This document shows, piece by piece, positions 11,590-23,045 of a DNA stretch of 64,000 nucleotides. Source of the DNA: Gnetum montanum (lineage: Eukaryota > Streptophyta > Gnetopsida > Gnetales > Gnetaceae); contig MNCI01003051.1 in the NCBI GenBank assembly GCA_015680685.1, positions 1 through 64,000 of the forward strand, in the 5' to 3' direction. Position 1 is the first letter of the stretch. Each line of letters starts with the position of its first letter. The notes beneath the pieces are model-generated. The model was not told the origin of the DNA. It was given only the letters and a program-made list of their open reading frames with translations, and did not search any database. Both the position numbers and the translations under genes were made by a program.

Positions 11590-13458
11590 CATGAAGATGA
11601 TGGAGAAGATCAAATAGCCCTAGGCGATGATGGCTATTGAGGTTCTAAGGGACCTTCATTTGCTTCAGGCACATGTGGTAGCTAAGATGGCTATGGTTGT
11701 CCTGCTATGGCTACAACCTCTGGTAGAGAGAAAAAGGCATTAAGCAATGCCTTCATCTTCTTCTCCTTATTCTAGGGATCATTCATGATCCACATGGCAT
11801 CACCAATGTCAGTTAGAATGGGGACATCTTGGATAGGGCATTATTAGGAACATTTCCTTTACATTGACAAACCAGGTAGTGAACTATCTACATTTGATGT
11901 TGAATGCCTTGACTACACTTTGTAGCTCTTGGTAGTTGTTCATCCTCTTAGTCAAGTTCTCAATAGTTGATCATTGATCCATGAATCATGCCTTGAGAAC
12001 CTTAAGTTTAGCATTTTCTTGTGATGCTTGAACTCTATCTCATACAATAAGTACAAGTTGGCCACCTACTTTTCAAGCACTGACCATGACTATCCTATAG
12101 TCAACATGGCTAGATTTGCATAATGAAGATTGTTAAGCTTCATATACTCTATCATCTTCTCAATCTGCAACTCATTTGTGTAGATTTTCACCTTATTGTA
12201 GGCATCTATCCCATCAACGATGGGTTGCCAAACTTCTCTACCTTGTTGGAGTTGCTGGAGGGCTTCATTTTCTTTCACCTTCATCAAATGGATGTATTTT
12301 TCCTTTACCTCCTTCTGTAGACTGACCTATTCTCTACAATGATCTTTGACTTTATCAAATTTGAGAGCTTCAAATTTCCAAGTGGCTACCTTGATTACAA
12401 TTTTCTAACGAAGGATGTGCACCTCCTCCATGGAGAGACTCCTATTTTCTACTACCAATCTCCTCAATTTTGTATTTGCTCTAGCCAGTTGCTCCTGCTA
12501 TTAACTATTACTTATGCACATCAACATTCCATAGGTAATGATTTTCTATGATCAATTGGACATTCTCTTGGTGGGTCTAATCCAAGGCCTTCTAAATCTT
12601 GTGTTGTGTGCCCTCTACTAAGGATTGATAGAACACTACCAGCTCCATTGTATCCTCAACCCCTTTTAGTTTAGTATGAAGCTGTTGCATAGCTTCATCT
12701 CTTATCAATGCTGGGTTGAGAAATTGACTCTTAATTCTATAGCCAAGCATTCATTTTGCTCCTTGGCTATTTTAATTTGCCCCTCTAATATGATGTTTTT
12801 GCACCTTACCTCAAACAACTCTGATTGGGTTGTAGTGATAGTGTATTGGAAGGTCAAAGACATTTGGAAGCGATTGCCTGGTTCCCACCAGTAGGTCTAG
12901 TAGTTCTTCATGTTGTGCTACATTTATTCTAACACTTATGATCCTTGTAGACATCTACACATCCTTGACTATAGTGATGTCTAGTATAGATGTTGTAGGT
13001 GTGTTGAGTGTTTTGGCAATACAGTTAGTAACCACTTCTACTACAGTCTCCTACTACGACTGTCTAACAATCAACATTGGCCACATGGGAGAGGCCTTCA
13101 AATGGTGCTATACTTCTCTTGGTACATGGTCCAGGAAAGGGCCAAGATTTAACACCTAGAGCATTGATTTTTGGACCTCCCTTAATTTGATATGATATAG
13201 GCAAGCCTTTGTTAAGGTCACCTCAAGATTTGTTGATTATGCTGGCACATCATCCTGATGGGAGTGTTTTGTTGCTACTGTTGTTGGTTCTAGAATTTGT
13301 GTGATAGATTCTACTTCTGCCTCTTCCCTGAGAGGATATGTGCCATGGATTGTGAGTGGTTCTTCTTGGGGCTATTTTTACCTTTTTTCAGTTCTTGGCC
13401 ATTTCTCCCTAGGTTGGGATAGTCTTGCTTCCTACGTGTTCTTTCCTTTTGGTGTCAT
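11590..13458 (-). pseudogene. Element 2 ORF3: post-integrase accessory protein
   Basis: Minus-strand reading broken by stops and frameshifts. The start ATG at 13458 directly follows a conserved splice acceptor and begins MTPKGK, matching MAPKGKHR of element 3; both share SQP shortly after. 12090-12287 is open and matches the same coiled-coil segment in elements 1 and 3 (WQPIVDG, LQIEKMIEYMK, LHYANL). Near 11800-11880 the conserved C-terminal block MPYP...DIGDAM...MNDP is recognisable with a frameshift. Length is about 620 codons. Nothing suggests a membrane protein. Function unknown; its place matches env-like ORFs of the Athila lineage. Confidence 0.6.
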
Positions 13459-13750
13459 CTATGGTCACAATACATCCATGGATTAGTCAATGTAATGTGT
13501 AACTTTAAAGTTTTGAGTATCCTTTCTCATTAGTTAGTTACACTTTGCTTAAGGTTGAACCATGGTAGATTGATTATTTTATTAATTATTTACTATAATT
13601 ATCACCAAAGCTTGTTGGAAAGGTTTAACTCTTGTAATTTAGTGTTTAATAGTTGATTTTTTATTTAAACCTTTATGGAAGTTAGAAAAAATTGCAAAAA
13701 ATGTCCTATTAAAAATGGCACATTTGTGGCCTCCATGATGAAGAGCTTAC
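13459..13750 (-). other. Putative 5'-leader intron of element 2 ORF3
   Basis: Minus strand: donor CCAGAG|GTAAGCTCTTC and acceptor GTGACCATAG|ATG, 292 bp. Element 3 has the same donor (CTAGAG|GTAAGCTCTAC) and acceptor (GTGATCATAG|ATG) 299 bp apart, although the sequence between has diverged. Conservation of both splice sites immediately before the ORF3 ATG is the evidence. Confidence 0.6.
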
Positions 13751-13879
13751 CTCTGGTAGCTACAGGGTCAAAGAATGGAGTGATTTAGATAAACAGTTTG
13801 TAAGTTATGGGCTCTGGAAGGCTCTAAAAAATTGAAAAACTCCTTTGGTGTTTATGAGAAAATGTAAACTTTTCCAAGT

Positions 13880-13995
13880 AGGGTCACACCTATTTATAGT
13901 AATTTTTATCCTACATCAATGGGGCCCTATATATGGGGCCTCATATACAAGCATGCATGATTGACGAGGCTCTATATATAGGGCCCATTGGCCAA
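13880..13995 (-). promoter_or_regulatory. Internal U3-like promoter cassette upstream of ORF3 (element 2)
   Basis: Minus strand: repeated GGGCCCATTG and GAGCCTCGTCAATC words, then a TATA box ACTATAAATAGG near 13885-13897. On the plus strand CCTACATCAATGGGGCC matches CCTACATTGATGAGGCC in this element's own LTR (25449-25465), with the same orientation and distance to TATTTATAG. It lies about 130 bp upstream of the conserved splice donor. Confidence 0.6.
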
Positions 13996-15541
13996 AATTT
14001 TGAGATTTGAATATCTCAAGAAAAATAAGGAGTTTTTCAATGAATTTGGGGTCTATGGAATTCTAGAAAATCCAAGAATATGATAAAATCATTGAAGAGG
14101 ATCTTTGAAAGATCAAAAAATTAAAAAAATTTGATGAAGAAAATATTTAATGAATAAAATATATAAAGGAGCACATGGAATGATGTGGAAAATGAGTGTA
14201 CGAAAGATTCTGCTTGCAAGAATGCCTAAGGATAAGATGCTTAATGAACCCAACCAAGGGATATGCAAGTGGATCCTTCCCATAGCAGGTACATGTCCCT
14301 TTTTCCCTTGCATAACCTCAACCTAAAGAATTCATGGGCCCCATAGGTGACTAATGGTCGATGGAAGTTAAGAACCAAAACTTGGAAGATTCTACCTAGG
14401 ACTTCAAATACATTAGACCAAGACAAAAACTTAAGAACATGGACACCGATAGTGCATCAGTTATGGGAAACATAAATGGATGATGAAGAAGGTGAATGGA
14501 ATTTCAAAGTGAGGTCATAGGAAGTTCCTTGTGGAGTTCATGTTTAAAATAACTGAAGAAGATCCATCCTTAGTCCAAACCAAAACCAACCTCTTTTAAT
14601 GACTTCGCATCATCAGTCCAAGACTAATCCATCCCCTTGAGACACAAGAGTACACCCACAAAACAACCACTATTCCATAAAGAGAAGAAAAGAGAAGTAG
14701 AATGTGAGAGAGGGCCTTAGTTAGAGGGGACCTTCAAGCATGGGTGCATGTCTCTCTAGTCCCATAATGAGTGCTTGTAGCCTATTTATTTGTCTAAGGG
14801 ACATGCTTTAAATTTCCATCATGTTTTTTTTATTTCTTTTAGATTTTTTTTTTAATTTCTATTTTTATTTTTCTTTTGAATTTTTGGATGGGAACCACAC
14901 CATGCAAAGACTTTATTTGACTTCCTCTTAGTGGTTGAAATGGAATGGTAAGAAGTCCATGAAAAACACTCAAGCACTCAAGTAGAAGAGTACAAAGAGT
15001 ATTAAGTTCCCTTGAAGTCACACCTTGTTCAAACCTTTGAATCCTTGCCAATTCCAGAAACTACCAATATCACAAATTAATTAAAAGTTTCTTTAATGAA
15101 AGTGACCTCAAACTTCCAGAATAAAAAAACCATAGAGCTTGTGGATGGGTGGATACATGGACTCATTGGTTATTCCATGAAAAAGAAACCATGACTGAGT
15201 CATTAGTACAAAAATTCAAAAATAGAAACCAAACATTAGCAAATAAAACATAAAGCACAAGCCACCATTAGTAACAACCATAACACCACTGTGTCCTGTT
15301 GGCAGTAAAGCATTTTTATTAGCAAAAATTTGAAAATCACACTCAAATAAAACAAAGTAGAATATATAAGAAAGTGTAAAATATCCAATAAATATTCAAA
15401 CATACTAACAATGGTGTAAAAATAGGAAAAATTTTGAAAATCAAAAAGTTGTAAAATAAATAAATTACAAAATCAAAAACATGGAAAACAAAAAATAGAA
15501 AAACTGAGAAGTCATATGGATGATTTAGCATTGATGGCCAT
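13996..15541 (-). other. Element 2 spacer between integrase and ORF3
   Basis: Non-coding. It contains the block found in all three elements (plus-strand CCTTCAAGCATGG...CATGTCTCTCTAGT near 14725-14760) and long A/T runs. No gene is supported; the short ORFs are not conserved between elements. Confidence 0.6.
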
Positions 15542-15558
15542 CTCCCCCATGACTGAGT
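15542..15558 (-). other. Internal polypurine tract at the end of integrase (element 2)
   Basis: Minus strand: CTCAGTCATGGGGGAGA, identical over 12 bases to the 3' polypurine tract at 11367. It lies at the 3' end of integrase, as in element 1. Confidence 0.55.
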
Positions 15559-15559
15559 T

Positions 15560-16780
15560 GAAAGGAGGAGATTTGAAAACTTACGCCTGGTTGTCCATCC
15601 GTTGAGGTAGTTGTTATATTAGATTGCTTGGGCTCATGGAAAAGCTTTACTTGTTGAATGTTGGTCAACTACTTTTTATTTGGACTCTCAGGTTTGTATA
15701 TGGTCATGGCCCCATAGGGAAAGGTTTTAGCAATTATATAAGGTCCTCCCCATAATGTTTGAAATTTTTTTTTCTAAGATACATGTGTGGGATTCCAATA
15801 AAGAACCTTATCTCCTTGTTGAAATTTCACTTTCCATATTCTAAAGTCATGTCATTGTTTGTTGAATGCCTTGTACACTTCATTCAAGGATAGGGCCATC
15901 AATCAATTTTTGTTTAGCACATTTAGGTTGATCAATCTTTCTCTTTGTGCTAGGGTTAGGTCAAGATTCAAATTGTAGGCTATTGAGAGTGTATGAAGCT
16001 TGGATTGAATCAAGAGTGTTAGAAGTTTTCCGTACACAAACTCATAGGGAGAGTATCCATAGGGAGTTTTCATGTTGAGCAATAGGCCCATACGACATTG
16101 TTGAGTTTTGTGCTCCAATCTCTCCTATATTTTCTTATGATCATTGTTAGGATCTTTGTGATCTCATGGTTAGCTACCTCTACTTGACCATTGCCTTAGA
16201 GGTGATTAGGTGTTGTTAATTTATGTTCAACCCCCAAGTGTTGCATAAGTTTTTGAAAAGTGGCACCTGTAAAATGAGTTCCATTGTCAGAAATTAGTGC
16301 ACATGGTACCCCAAACCTGTGTACAACATTTTGTTGTACAAATATAGCAACAGTGGATGATGTACAATCCATGACGATTGCTGCTTCTGCCCATTTGATG
16401 CAATAGTTGACTACTACGATTATATACATCTTTCCATTTGACATGGGTGTGATGGAACCCATGAAATTAATGTCCCATATGTCAAAGGGTTCTAGTGGTT
16501 AAATCCACTATCGAGGACCCTTCATTCGTGTAGTTATCCCACCATCTCTTTGACAACATTTAAAAGATTGAAAAAATTGGTGTGTCCCTGAAGATTGTAG
16601 GCCAATAGTATCTTGCCATCAACATTTTGATGGTCGTGCATCTCCTTGCATAATGGCCTCCGCAAGGGCTTTCATGATCATTCTAGACAATGGGTAGCTG
16701 ATCCATATTAGGGACACACCAATGAACCAGGCCACTAGCACACACCTTGTAAAGGTGTCCATTGATTTCCATAAAGCACT
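15560..16780 (-). pseudogene. pol (IN): Element 2 integrase
   Basis: Minus strand. The zinc-binding region is recognisable at about 16565-16720 (CCQRDGG, RMKGPR) but broken by stops. The catalytic core is open at 16196-16462, with a KWAEA motif, RFGVP, and SDNGTHF holding the second catalytic Asp; it continues with GVEHKLTTP. The C-terminal part (15903-16118) has PYGYSPYEFVYGK. The enzyme would insert cDNA into the host genome. Multiple stops make it a pseudogene. Confidence 0.85.
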
Positions 16781-16959
16781 TTGCTTAATTAAGAAATTAT
16801 TGCTTCCTCCTAAAGTCTAGATCTTGTGGCATCTATTGAGTGAGAAGGTAAGTGAGGATGCCATCATACCATTTTAGTTCAATAGGTAATTGGTCATTTA
16901 TTGATCCTATAAAGAGGAGTTCATCTGAAAATTGATCAGAGAGTGGACTCGCTTCCTCT

Positions 16960-17340
16960 TTATTATCCCATCTTAATCAAGAGAGGTGGTCAATGACCAC
17001 ATTCTCAATCCCTTTCTGATCTACCATTATGAGATCAAATTCCTACAAGATCACAAGCCACCATATGATATGGGGGCTCATCGTCGACATGTTCATTAGG
17101 AAGCAGATGGCATTGCGGTTTGTGTGCACAAATACTTTATAACCAAGCACATAGTGCCTAAACTTTTCAAGAGCATACACCACTACCATTAGTTCTTTCT
17201 TAGTTGTGGTGTAATTCAATTGTGCACCTACAATGCTTTGGCGCATGTGGTGGATATAATATGGATGTTTCTTATCATCTAATTGCATAAGCATGTCTCC
17301 CAAGGCATAATTAGATACATCTGTCATTATATGAAATGGT
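16960..17340 (-). pseudogene. pol (RH): Element 2 RNase H
   Basis: Open at 17043-17327: MTDVSNYALGDML, HHMRQS, then YTTTKKELMVVVYALEKFRHY and VHTNRNAI, the usual order DAS..A.G..L, N.......YSTTEKELLA, KFR.YL and H.A in gypsy RNase H. In this copy the first Asp is retained (TDVS) and the Glu of KKEL is present. It directly follows a truncated RT, so the RT-RNase H unit is broken. Confidence 0.85.
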
Positions 17341-17394
17341 TTGGCCTAGTCTAGTGCTCATAGAATTAGAGTTTCTACCCTACTATCAATATAC

Positions 17395-17840
17395 TATTGG
17401 AAAAATCCCCCAAGGACTTGTGAATGTTGTCTTGGCCTGATCTTCTAGTGAAATTTGGATTTGGTTATAGCCACTATAACCATCTAAGAAGCTATATTAG
17501 CAATGCCTAGAGATGGTTTCCAACACTTGATTCACAAATGACAATGGAAAATGATCTTTAAATGTTACCATGTTCAACAACCTGAAGTTGATGTAGACTT
17601 TCCATTTGTCACCTTTCTTTGGCACAATTACGAGTGGGCTAACCCACTCACTATCCACAATGAAATAAACTAACCATGCCTTAAGGAGTTATTCTATTTC
17701 CTCTATGATGATTTGCTTCAACTTGGGGTTCAACTACCTTTGTGGCTACCTGCTTGGCTTCATGGCTGGGTTGGTGTAGATGTGATGTTGGCATATCTTT
17801 GGATTGATGATTCCTATTAGTTCAAGATATGACTAAGAAA
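17395..17840 (-). pseudogene. pol (RT): Element 2 reverse transcriptase, truncated
   Basis: Minus strand: VPKKGDKWKVYINFRLLN, then KDHFPLSF, then FLDGYSGYNQI and TFTSPWG, the N-terminal half of a gypsy RT with the first catalytic Asp in the FLDGYSGY block. The sequence then passes directly to the RNase H leader, so the palm with the YxDD motif is deleted. Element 3 retains the part missing here. Confidence 0.85.
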
Positions 17841-18249
17841 ATTTTGTTGACCATTTTTTGATGACCTAAAAAAGCTTATATTTTTTTAGGAGTAAGATTT
17901 GCCTTGATTATGACCAACTTATCATTATCTAAACATGCATACTCCATGCTGGCTAATAGAGTTTTTAACTCTAGGGGCTCCTACTTAAAATTATCAGGGA
18001 TTTCCAACTCTCCCCAACAAGTATCATCATCTTCATCATTAGAGAGTTGGCAATGAACTTGCTTTAGTTCATCCATGCTTTTGACATAGGTGCATGTCAG
18101 GCTCTTAATAGGTTCCATGCATAATGAGCTACTATTAAAGTTAGTTGTCAGCCACTGGGTTCCCTCCTATTTTGTGGCTGCTGCATACAGATACCTTTGG
18201 ATATTTGTTTCTTTTCCACACTAATTTCATAATGTAATGAATGTACTCT

Positions 18250-18800
18250 TAATGGACTAGATCTTTTGCACACAATTGCATCCATTATGGCTATACGTGA
18301 TGCATGGAACACACTTCTCTAAACATCCAAATTCATTTTCCTTGGATATTTCCAAAGAGAGGTCCCTTATGCCCATATGTGCATCTACTATGCTTAACAA
18401 TACCCTTCCCATAATGATAGAGAAGTTACCTTTGCAATTTTCCATCTTGATCACTAGAAAATCGACAAGATAGGACCACCTACAAATTGTGGTCACAATG
18501 TCCTCCACTAATCCCAAAGGGACAGTGATTGATTGATCTACTAATTCTAAATGAATGTTGCTCTTCTTGAGAAGCAGTAGGTTCTAGGCCTTATAAATGT
18601 CATGGGAGATGAGATTGACACTAGAACCTAAATTAAGAAGAGCCTTGCATGGCTCATGTCTAGTGATTTGTAAGTAAATCAGTGGACTTCCTAGGTTGGA
18701 TCTTTTCATGAGAAGATTGTCACCATTAATCCAATTAGAAATAGCATGAGTTAACATCATAGTGCAGATCTAGGATGGCATTTGGTTTGAAGGATGCTTG
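18250..18800 (-). pseudogene. pol (PR): Element 2 aspartic protease region
   Basis: Minus strand, open at 18257-18517: VEDIVTTICRWSYLVDFLVI...MGRVLLSIVDAHMGIRDLSL. It aligns along its length with element 3 at 45130-45411. Upstream (18590-18640) it carries LNLGSSVNLIS-like sequence, corresponding to the active-site block DLGxxVNLIS of Athila-type proteases. The enzyme would cut the Gag-Pol polyprotein. Confidence 0.75.
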
Positions 18801-19795
18801 ACTATCTTTGATGTAAAGGATGAGGATGTTAAAGATACAAGGCAACCAATTATATTAGGTTGTGAGGGTTTGGGAGGATTGTTGGGTTAGAAAAAGGGTT
18901 TTTTCTTGTATCGATTGTACGAACCACTCAGCTAGAAAGCTGGTTGTGAATGTACAACCCTAGTAGCATTTTGTTGTTGTGGCTATGGAGGAATTTCACC
19001 TTACATGGATGGAATAAGAGGTAACTAGGTTGAGGGTGAAGGGATGTGTGTAGATGAATACAAAGGGTGGTAAGGATATGGGTTTTCCCCTCGAGTAGAC
19101 GGTGAATTAGTTTGATGATACTCTAGAGGGTAATAGTGATTTTGGAATGATGCATGGCTAGTAGAACTTCTTAGAGATATCAGTTGCTGAACATAGTACC
19201 TGTATGGATCTAGTTGCCTGTAAGGGTACTGCTACTTTGTTGGTGGCATTTCCCATAACTATGGTTGGTTCCACTATTGATATTGTTCATATGGTTGTGG
19301 TGGAGCTCCACTTGCATAGTAAGCCTATTGTTGTTGGTACCTTGGATTACCTTGAGGATAAGGCAATTGTCTAGGTGCTTACCTTCATGCTAGTTGAGGA
19401 TTCAATGTGTACAATTTAGACTCTTGTAAGTGTCACATCATAGGGCAACATCCCTTAGGATGTTCATATTAACAACTGTCACAACCAATGTCATCATTAG
19501 AGTCCATCTCCAGAAATTCTTCTACTATAGTAGCTTTTCCCTTATCTCTTTGGTAGGCATGTTCAGCTTTTTGCCATCTCCTGCAATTACGATCACTATT
19601 TTGCTCTTTGGATTCTTCAACAATCTTTATAGCAGTTTGGAATTGTTCATCCAAAGAGTCCCATAATTTATCAACCTTTTCCAAAATATCATAAACATAT
19701 TTTTGTATGGATAAGTGTTGGCACATTGAGCCATTGTATGGAACAGAGACATGAGATGGTTGAGATTTTCTGAAATATTTCAATACAAATATTTG
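18801..19795 (-). pseudogene. gag: Element 2 gag, C-terminal part
   Basis: Minus strand, open at 19469-19783: VDKLWDSLDEQFQTA, then QRDKGKATIVEE and CDSC-stop-YEHPKGC, matching CDICQYEHPKGC in element 3, a short zinc-knuckle variant (C-x2-C-x3-H-x3-C). It is followed by a Pro/Tyr/Gln-rich tail. The N-terminal half lies at 23046-24498, separated by the foreign insert. Confidence 0.75.
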
Positions 19796-20115
19796 AAATG
19801 GCGTAGTCCGAAGGTCTCACCAGTGAAAGTAAATAAAATTGAAGTTCCAATATATATTAAACACAACAGCGATGGTTAGCGATAAAACCTAAGCATGCAT
19901 AATAATACTGATACTTAAACAAAGGTGTGCGTAGGCTTGTCTGATCCTAACTTGTTTCTCAAACGGAAATTAAAAAAACTGAAATTTTATTACATCCGAG
20001 GCAAACGACTTCTCTAAATCATGGGAGTAAAATAAAGAGTCCTATGACTTATTTTACGTAATGCTAATCTGTCGAGCTTATCGACCAAGATAAATTAAGA
20101 TATATTAGGCTCCTT

Positions 20116-20451
20116 TCAAAGCATGGGGATGAGGATGAGATTATGTTTTCTGTTCATGGTTATTCCATAAACTTCGGTCATATCCAGCTGAGCTGCATCA
20201 GATCCAGGCTCAACACGCTAGTCAAAGTGAAAAACCAGAGCCCCAAGAGCAACCCTGAACTGCTGCAGAGCCGCAGCCATGCCGGGGCAAATTCTTCTTC
20301 CTCTGCCGAAGGGAATCATCTGGAATTCGGACAACGGATCTGCTACGTTTTCATACTCCTCCGCCATGAATCTATCCAACATGAATTGCAGAGCGAGTGG
20401 AGTCGTCGGAGGCACCCAGGAAACCCATGGCCGAAGTAAAATAAAAATCAA
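20116..20451 (-). pseudogene. Cytochrome P450 C-terminal fragment (A-type, CYP71 clan-like)
   Basis: Minus strand, last roughly 105 codons of a plant P450, a haem monooxygenase of the ER. It shows a PERF-like block (FMLDRFMAEEYENV), then the haem-binding loop FGRGRRICPG (plus-strand 20283-20312) with its Cys ligand, then FRVALGALVFHFD. A TAG at 20218-20220 replaces the usual Trp after HFD, after which the frame runs to the natural end LILIPML and TGA at 20116. The 3' flank includes AATAAA near 19990, so genomic 3' UTR is present. The 5' side breaks off before the K-helix region, in PWVSWVPPTT. Truncation and an internal stop make it a captured or stranded gene fragment. The subfamily cannot be assigned. 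Confidence 0.85.
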
Positions 20452-20479
20452 AATCCTACTCGTCTGAAAAATATACTCT

Positions 20480-21165
20480 GCCGATGCCTATTCTCCTTAC
20501 AAAAAATCATCTTCTGCTGCCTACCGCACTTCCTCTGTCACACCAGAAGCACTAGTCAACACCAGGGCCTTGCTCCATAGCGCGTAAACACAAGAAAATG
20601 GAACAGACGCCAACAGAATCTGCAGGGGAGGACGACGCGTCTGCGAAAGACAGATGGCCAGCGGCGACAGCGTCAGAAGTAGCGACAGCACGAGCGCCTG
20701 CGGGCGCAACAGAAACAGAAGGGCAAGGCTGCGCGTCGGCGAAGGGCGGAAGACAACGGATGAACAGCGGCTGCAGGTGGTAGGAGCAACAACGAACAGA
20801 GACATCAAAACCAGCAGAGCGGAACGGAGTGGCAAAGAGAGAGCCGCACACGTGAGAGACAGTGCAAGCTTTAACAAATGCTTCTTGTAGACCCTAGCGG
20901 CAGATCTGGTGTTGAGGTACGCAGCAGAGGAAATTTTGCAGAAGCAACATCAGCCGTCGCAATGGCAGGTGAAGAAGATGTCCTATGGAAAGTTGAAAGT
21001 AATCCATGGCTGCGCTCTGTACAAGAAACAGCACAACTACTTCCACGAACCTCGCTACCCTGGCATTTGGTCATAACTGTTATTGCTGCAATGGTAAGGG
21101 TGGTTAAGGCAAAAACATTGATAACGGACACATCACGGATCAACTAGAAAAACATTAGTAGTTTG
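20480..21165. other. GC-rich segment of unknown origin
   Basis: Markedly GC- and CpG-rich compared with everything around it. Several overlapping ORFs of 60-118 codons on both strands are what such composition gives by chance; none resembles a known family to me. It may be leader or exon sequence carried with the P450 fragment. Confidence 0.4.
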
Positions 21166-21168
21166 GGT

Positions 21169-22724
21169 TGTTAAATTAAGTTGAGAAATATGCCTATCAA
21201 TTGTTGGTTTTTGTTTTATCATTAAAGTGGCATCCTTTTCTTATCCACTTTAAAATGGGTTATTTTTATTCACAAAGAAAAGAGGTTTGTGGGATATTTA
21301 TATAACATAGACATTTGGCTATTATTCCTATGGAAGTTGTAACTTCCTATGATAGTTACAACTATAATATTGATAATTAATTTTAATTTGGATTATTATG
21401 ATGTTTGTAACCACCAAGGCCACTTGTCAGTTGTAACCTTTTTATCTCTTTGGGTGGTTGAAACCACCCAAAAATGTTGTAACTTACCTAACTTGTTGGG
21501 CAAGTAACCTCCTAATTGGTTGGCCAAGTTACTTGGGAGAAAAGTTAGGTGAGATATTTTTGAGATATTTTTGAAATTGTAACTACAAGGGCCACTTGTC
21601 AACTAAACGGGACACGTGTCAATTGCAACTTATTTGTCTCCATGGTGAGCACTTGGCAACTAGATGAAGACACTTGGCAACTACTTGAAGACACTTGGCA
21701 ACTACATGAAGACACTTGGCCATGGAATAGGACACTTGTCCATTGTAGCTTTTTTGTCTCCATGGTGGTTAAAACCACTCAAGATATTTTGTAACTTACC
21801 TAACCACCTTTGAGCCCTATAAAAAGGCTTCAGGAGGAAGGGAGGAGAAACACATCAAGAAGGAGCATCATCATCACACTTGGAAGATTTGTAAAGAAGA
21901 TTGTTTGCAAGATGGCTTGCTAGAATAAAGATTTCAGCCTCTTTGTCATGGTCCTGTGAGTTATGCATTTCATTTTTTGTTTTGTTTAAATTGCTTAGCT
22001 AGTGGTTTAGATAGTATCATCCTTGGCAAGTAATTTTGGGATTTTTAGATTGCTCTTATTGTTCTTGTTGCCCGATAGAAATTTCTGTTAAAATTTTGCC
22101 ATAGAAGTGCTAGTGAATAAAAGCCTTAAGAGCATTTTAGTAGTAAATTTCGTTATTGTGCAACGTTTGGGAACTGCTATTGGGTTGTTGGAAGAGAGCC
22201 TCTGTTTGTAGTCACGCCGTGGAACAATTTAGTAGCCGAGAGGGTTCAGAAAATCTTTGGTATTTTGATGGGACCAGAATAGCTTCTTTATCTTTAAAGT
22301 GATTTTCCGTGTTATTTCAATCAGAAATTGTCAAGTCTTTTAAAGGTTCTGTTTGAATGCAATCGATGGCATCTATTGTCTAGTCAAAGTGGAGTCTCGT
22401 ACGTGGTAGTTTACGCAGCGATTTTTGGTAGCACAATAGGATTGTCTTGAAGATATTGCTTGGTTGAGCCTTGGAAGTTTGAACAATTCGTAGATATTGA
22501 ATTTGGAATAACTTTATTGCGAAGTGTTTACTCGTGTCATTTTACCTTGCTTAAATATTTGAGGTCCACACAAATCTGCTTTCTTTTCTTTTCTGTCTAT
22601 TTCCATTGAATCTTGCTCTATTTCTAGTTTTCTTGTGGAACTATATCTCTCTCTGGGGAAAATTAGGAGTAGATTTGCGGAGTTGTGCTCAAATGTTTAT
22701 GCAAAATTTTATTTGTTACAAGCA
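21169..22724 (+). repeat. Candidate LTR of a third retroelement (copia-like PBS)
   Basis: Starts TGTTAAATTAAG, ends ACAAGCA, and is followed by GGTATTATAGGG, similar to the tRNA-Met-type GGTATCAGAGC after many copia LTRs. A TATA box CCTATAAAAAGG lies at about 21817, and a tandem 21-25-bp repeat (GACACTTGGCAACTA, four copies, 21650-21745) lies just upstream, as in U3 enhancers. No second copy exists in the window, so it would be a solo or orphan LTR with about 300 bp of leader (22725-23040). Confidence 0.4.
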
Positions 22725-23045
22725 GGTATTATAGGGACCGCGTAGACTAGGTAGTTTGAACAAAATAGGAAATTGTCAAGAACTCATAGTACTCGACAAA
22801 GTTGGCTGAATCTCTTTAAAGTAAAGTCATTCGTAGTTCACACACAACGAAATTGTCACATTTCATACAACCGCACGCCGCAACAGCACACACACATACT
22901 CACGTTAACTACTGAGTTATTTGGAGGTATCTGGGCCTTGGTGTAGCTAGAGACCAGCAGGCACCTAAATCCTGTTCGAGGACACTCGTTGGCGGTCGCG
23001 TCCCAAACGATCGCCAACAATAAGGTTTTCCAGTTCACCACTTCA

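Larger units (their letters stand above)
19796..23045. mobile_element. Foreign 3.25-kb insert in element 2 gag
   Basis: The gag of element 2 stops at about 19796 on one side and 23045 on the other; the interval has different composition (a GC-rich centre) and holds a P450 3' end, a GC-rich segment of unknown origin and an LTR-like unit. The exact ends and any target duplication could not be fixed by eye, so the mode of insertion is unknown. Confidence 0.55.

Noticed and set aside
20116-20451. Functional P450 gene
   Set aside because: The N-terminal four fifths are absent and a stop interrupts the frame after the haem region.
20521-21147. Several overlapping ORFs of 75-118 codons on both strands
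   Set aside because: They lie in a CpG-rich patch where stops are rare by composition, overlap each other on both strands, and show no recognisable domain. I do not call a gene.
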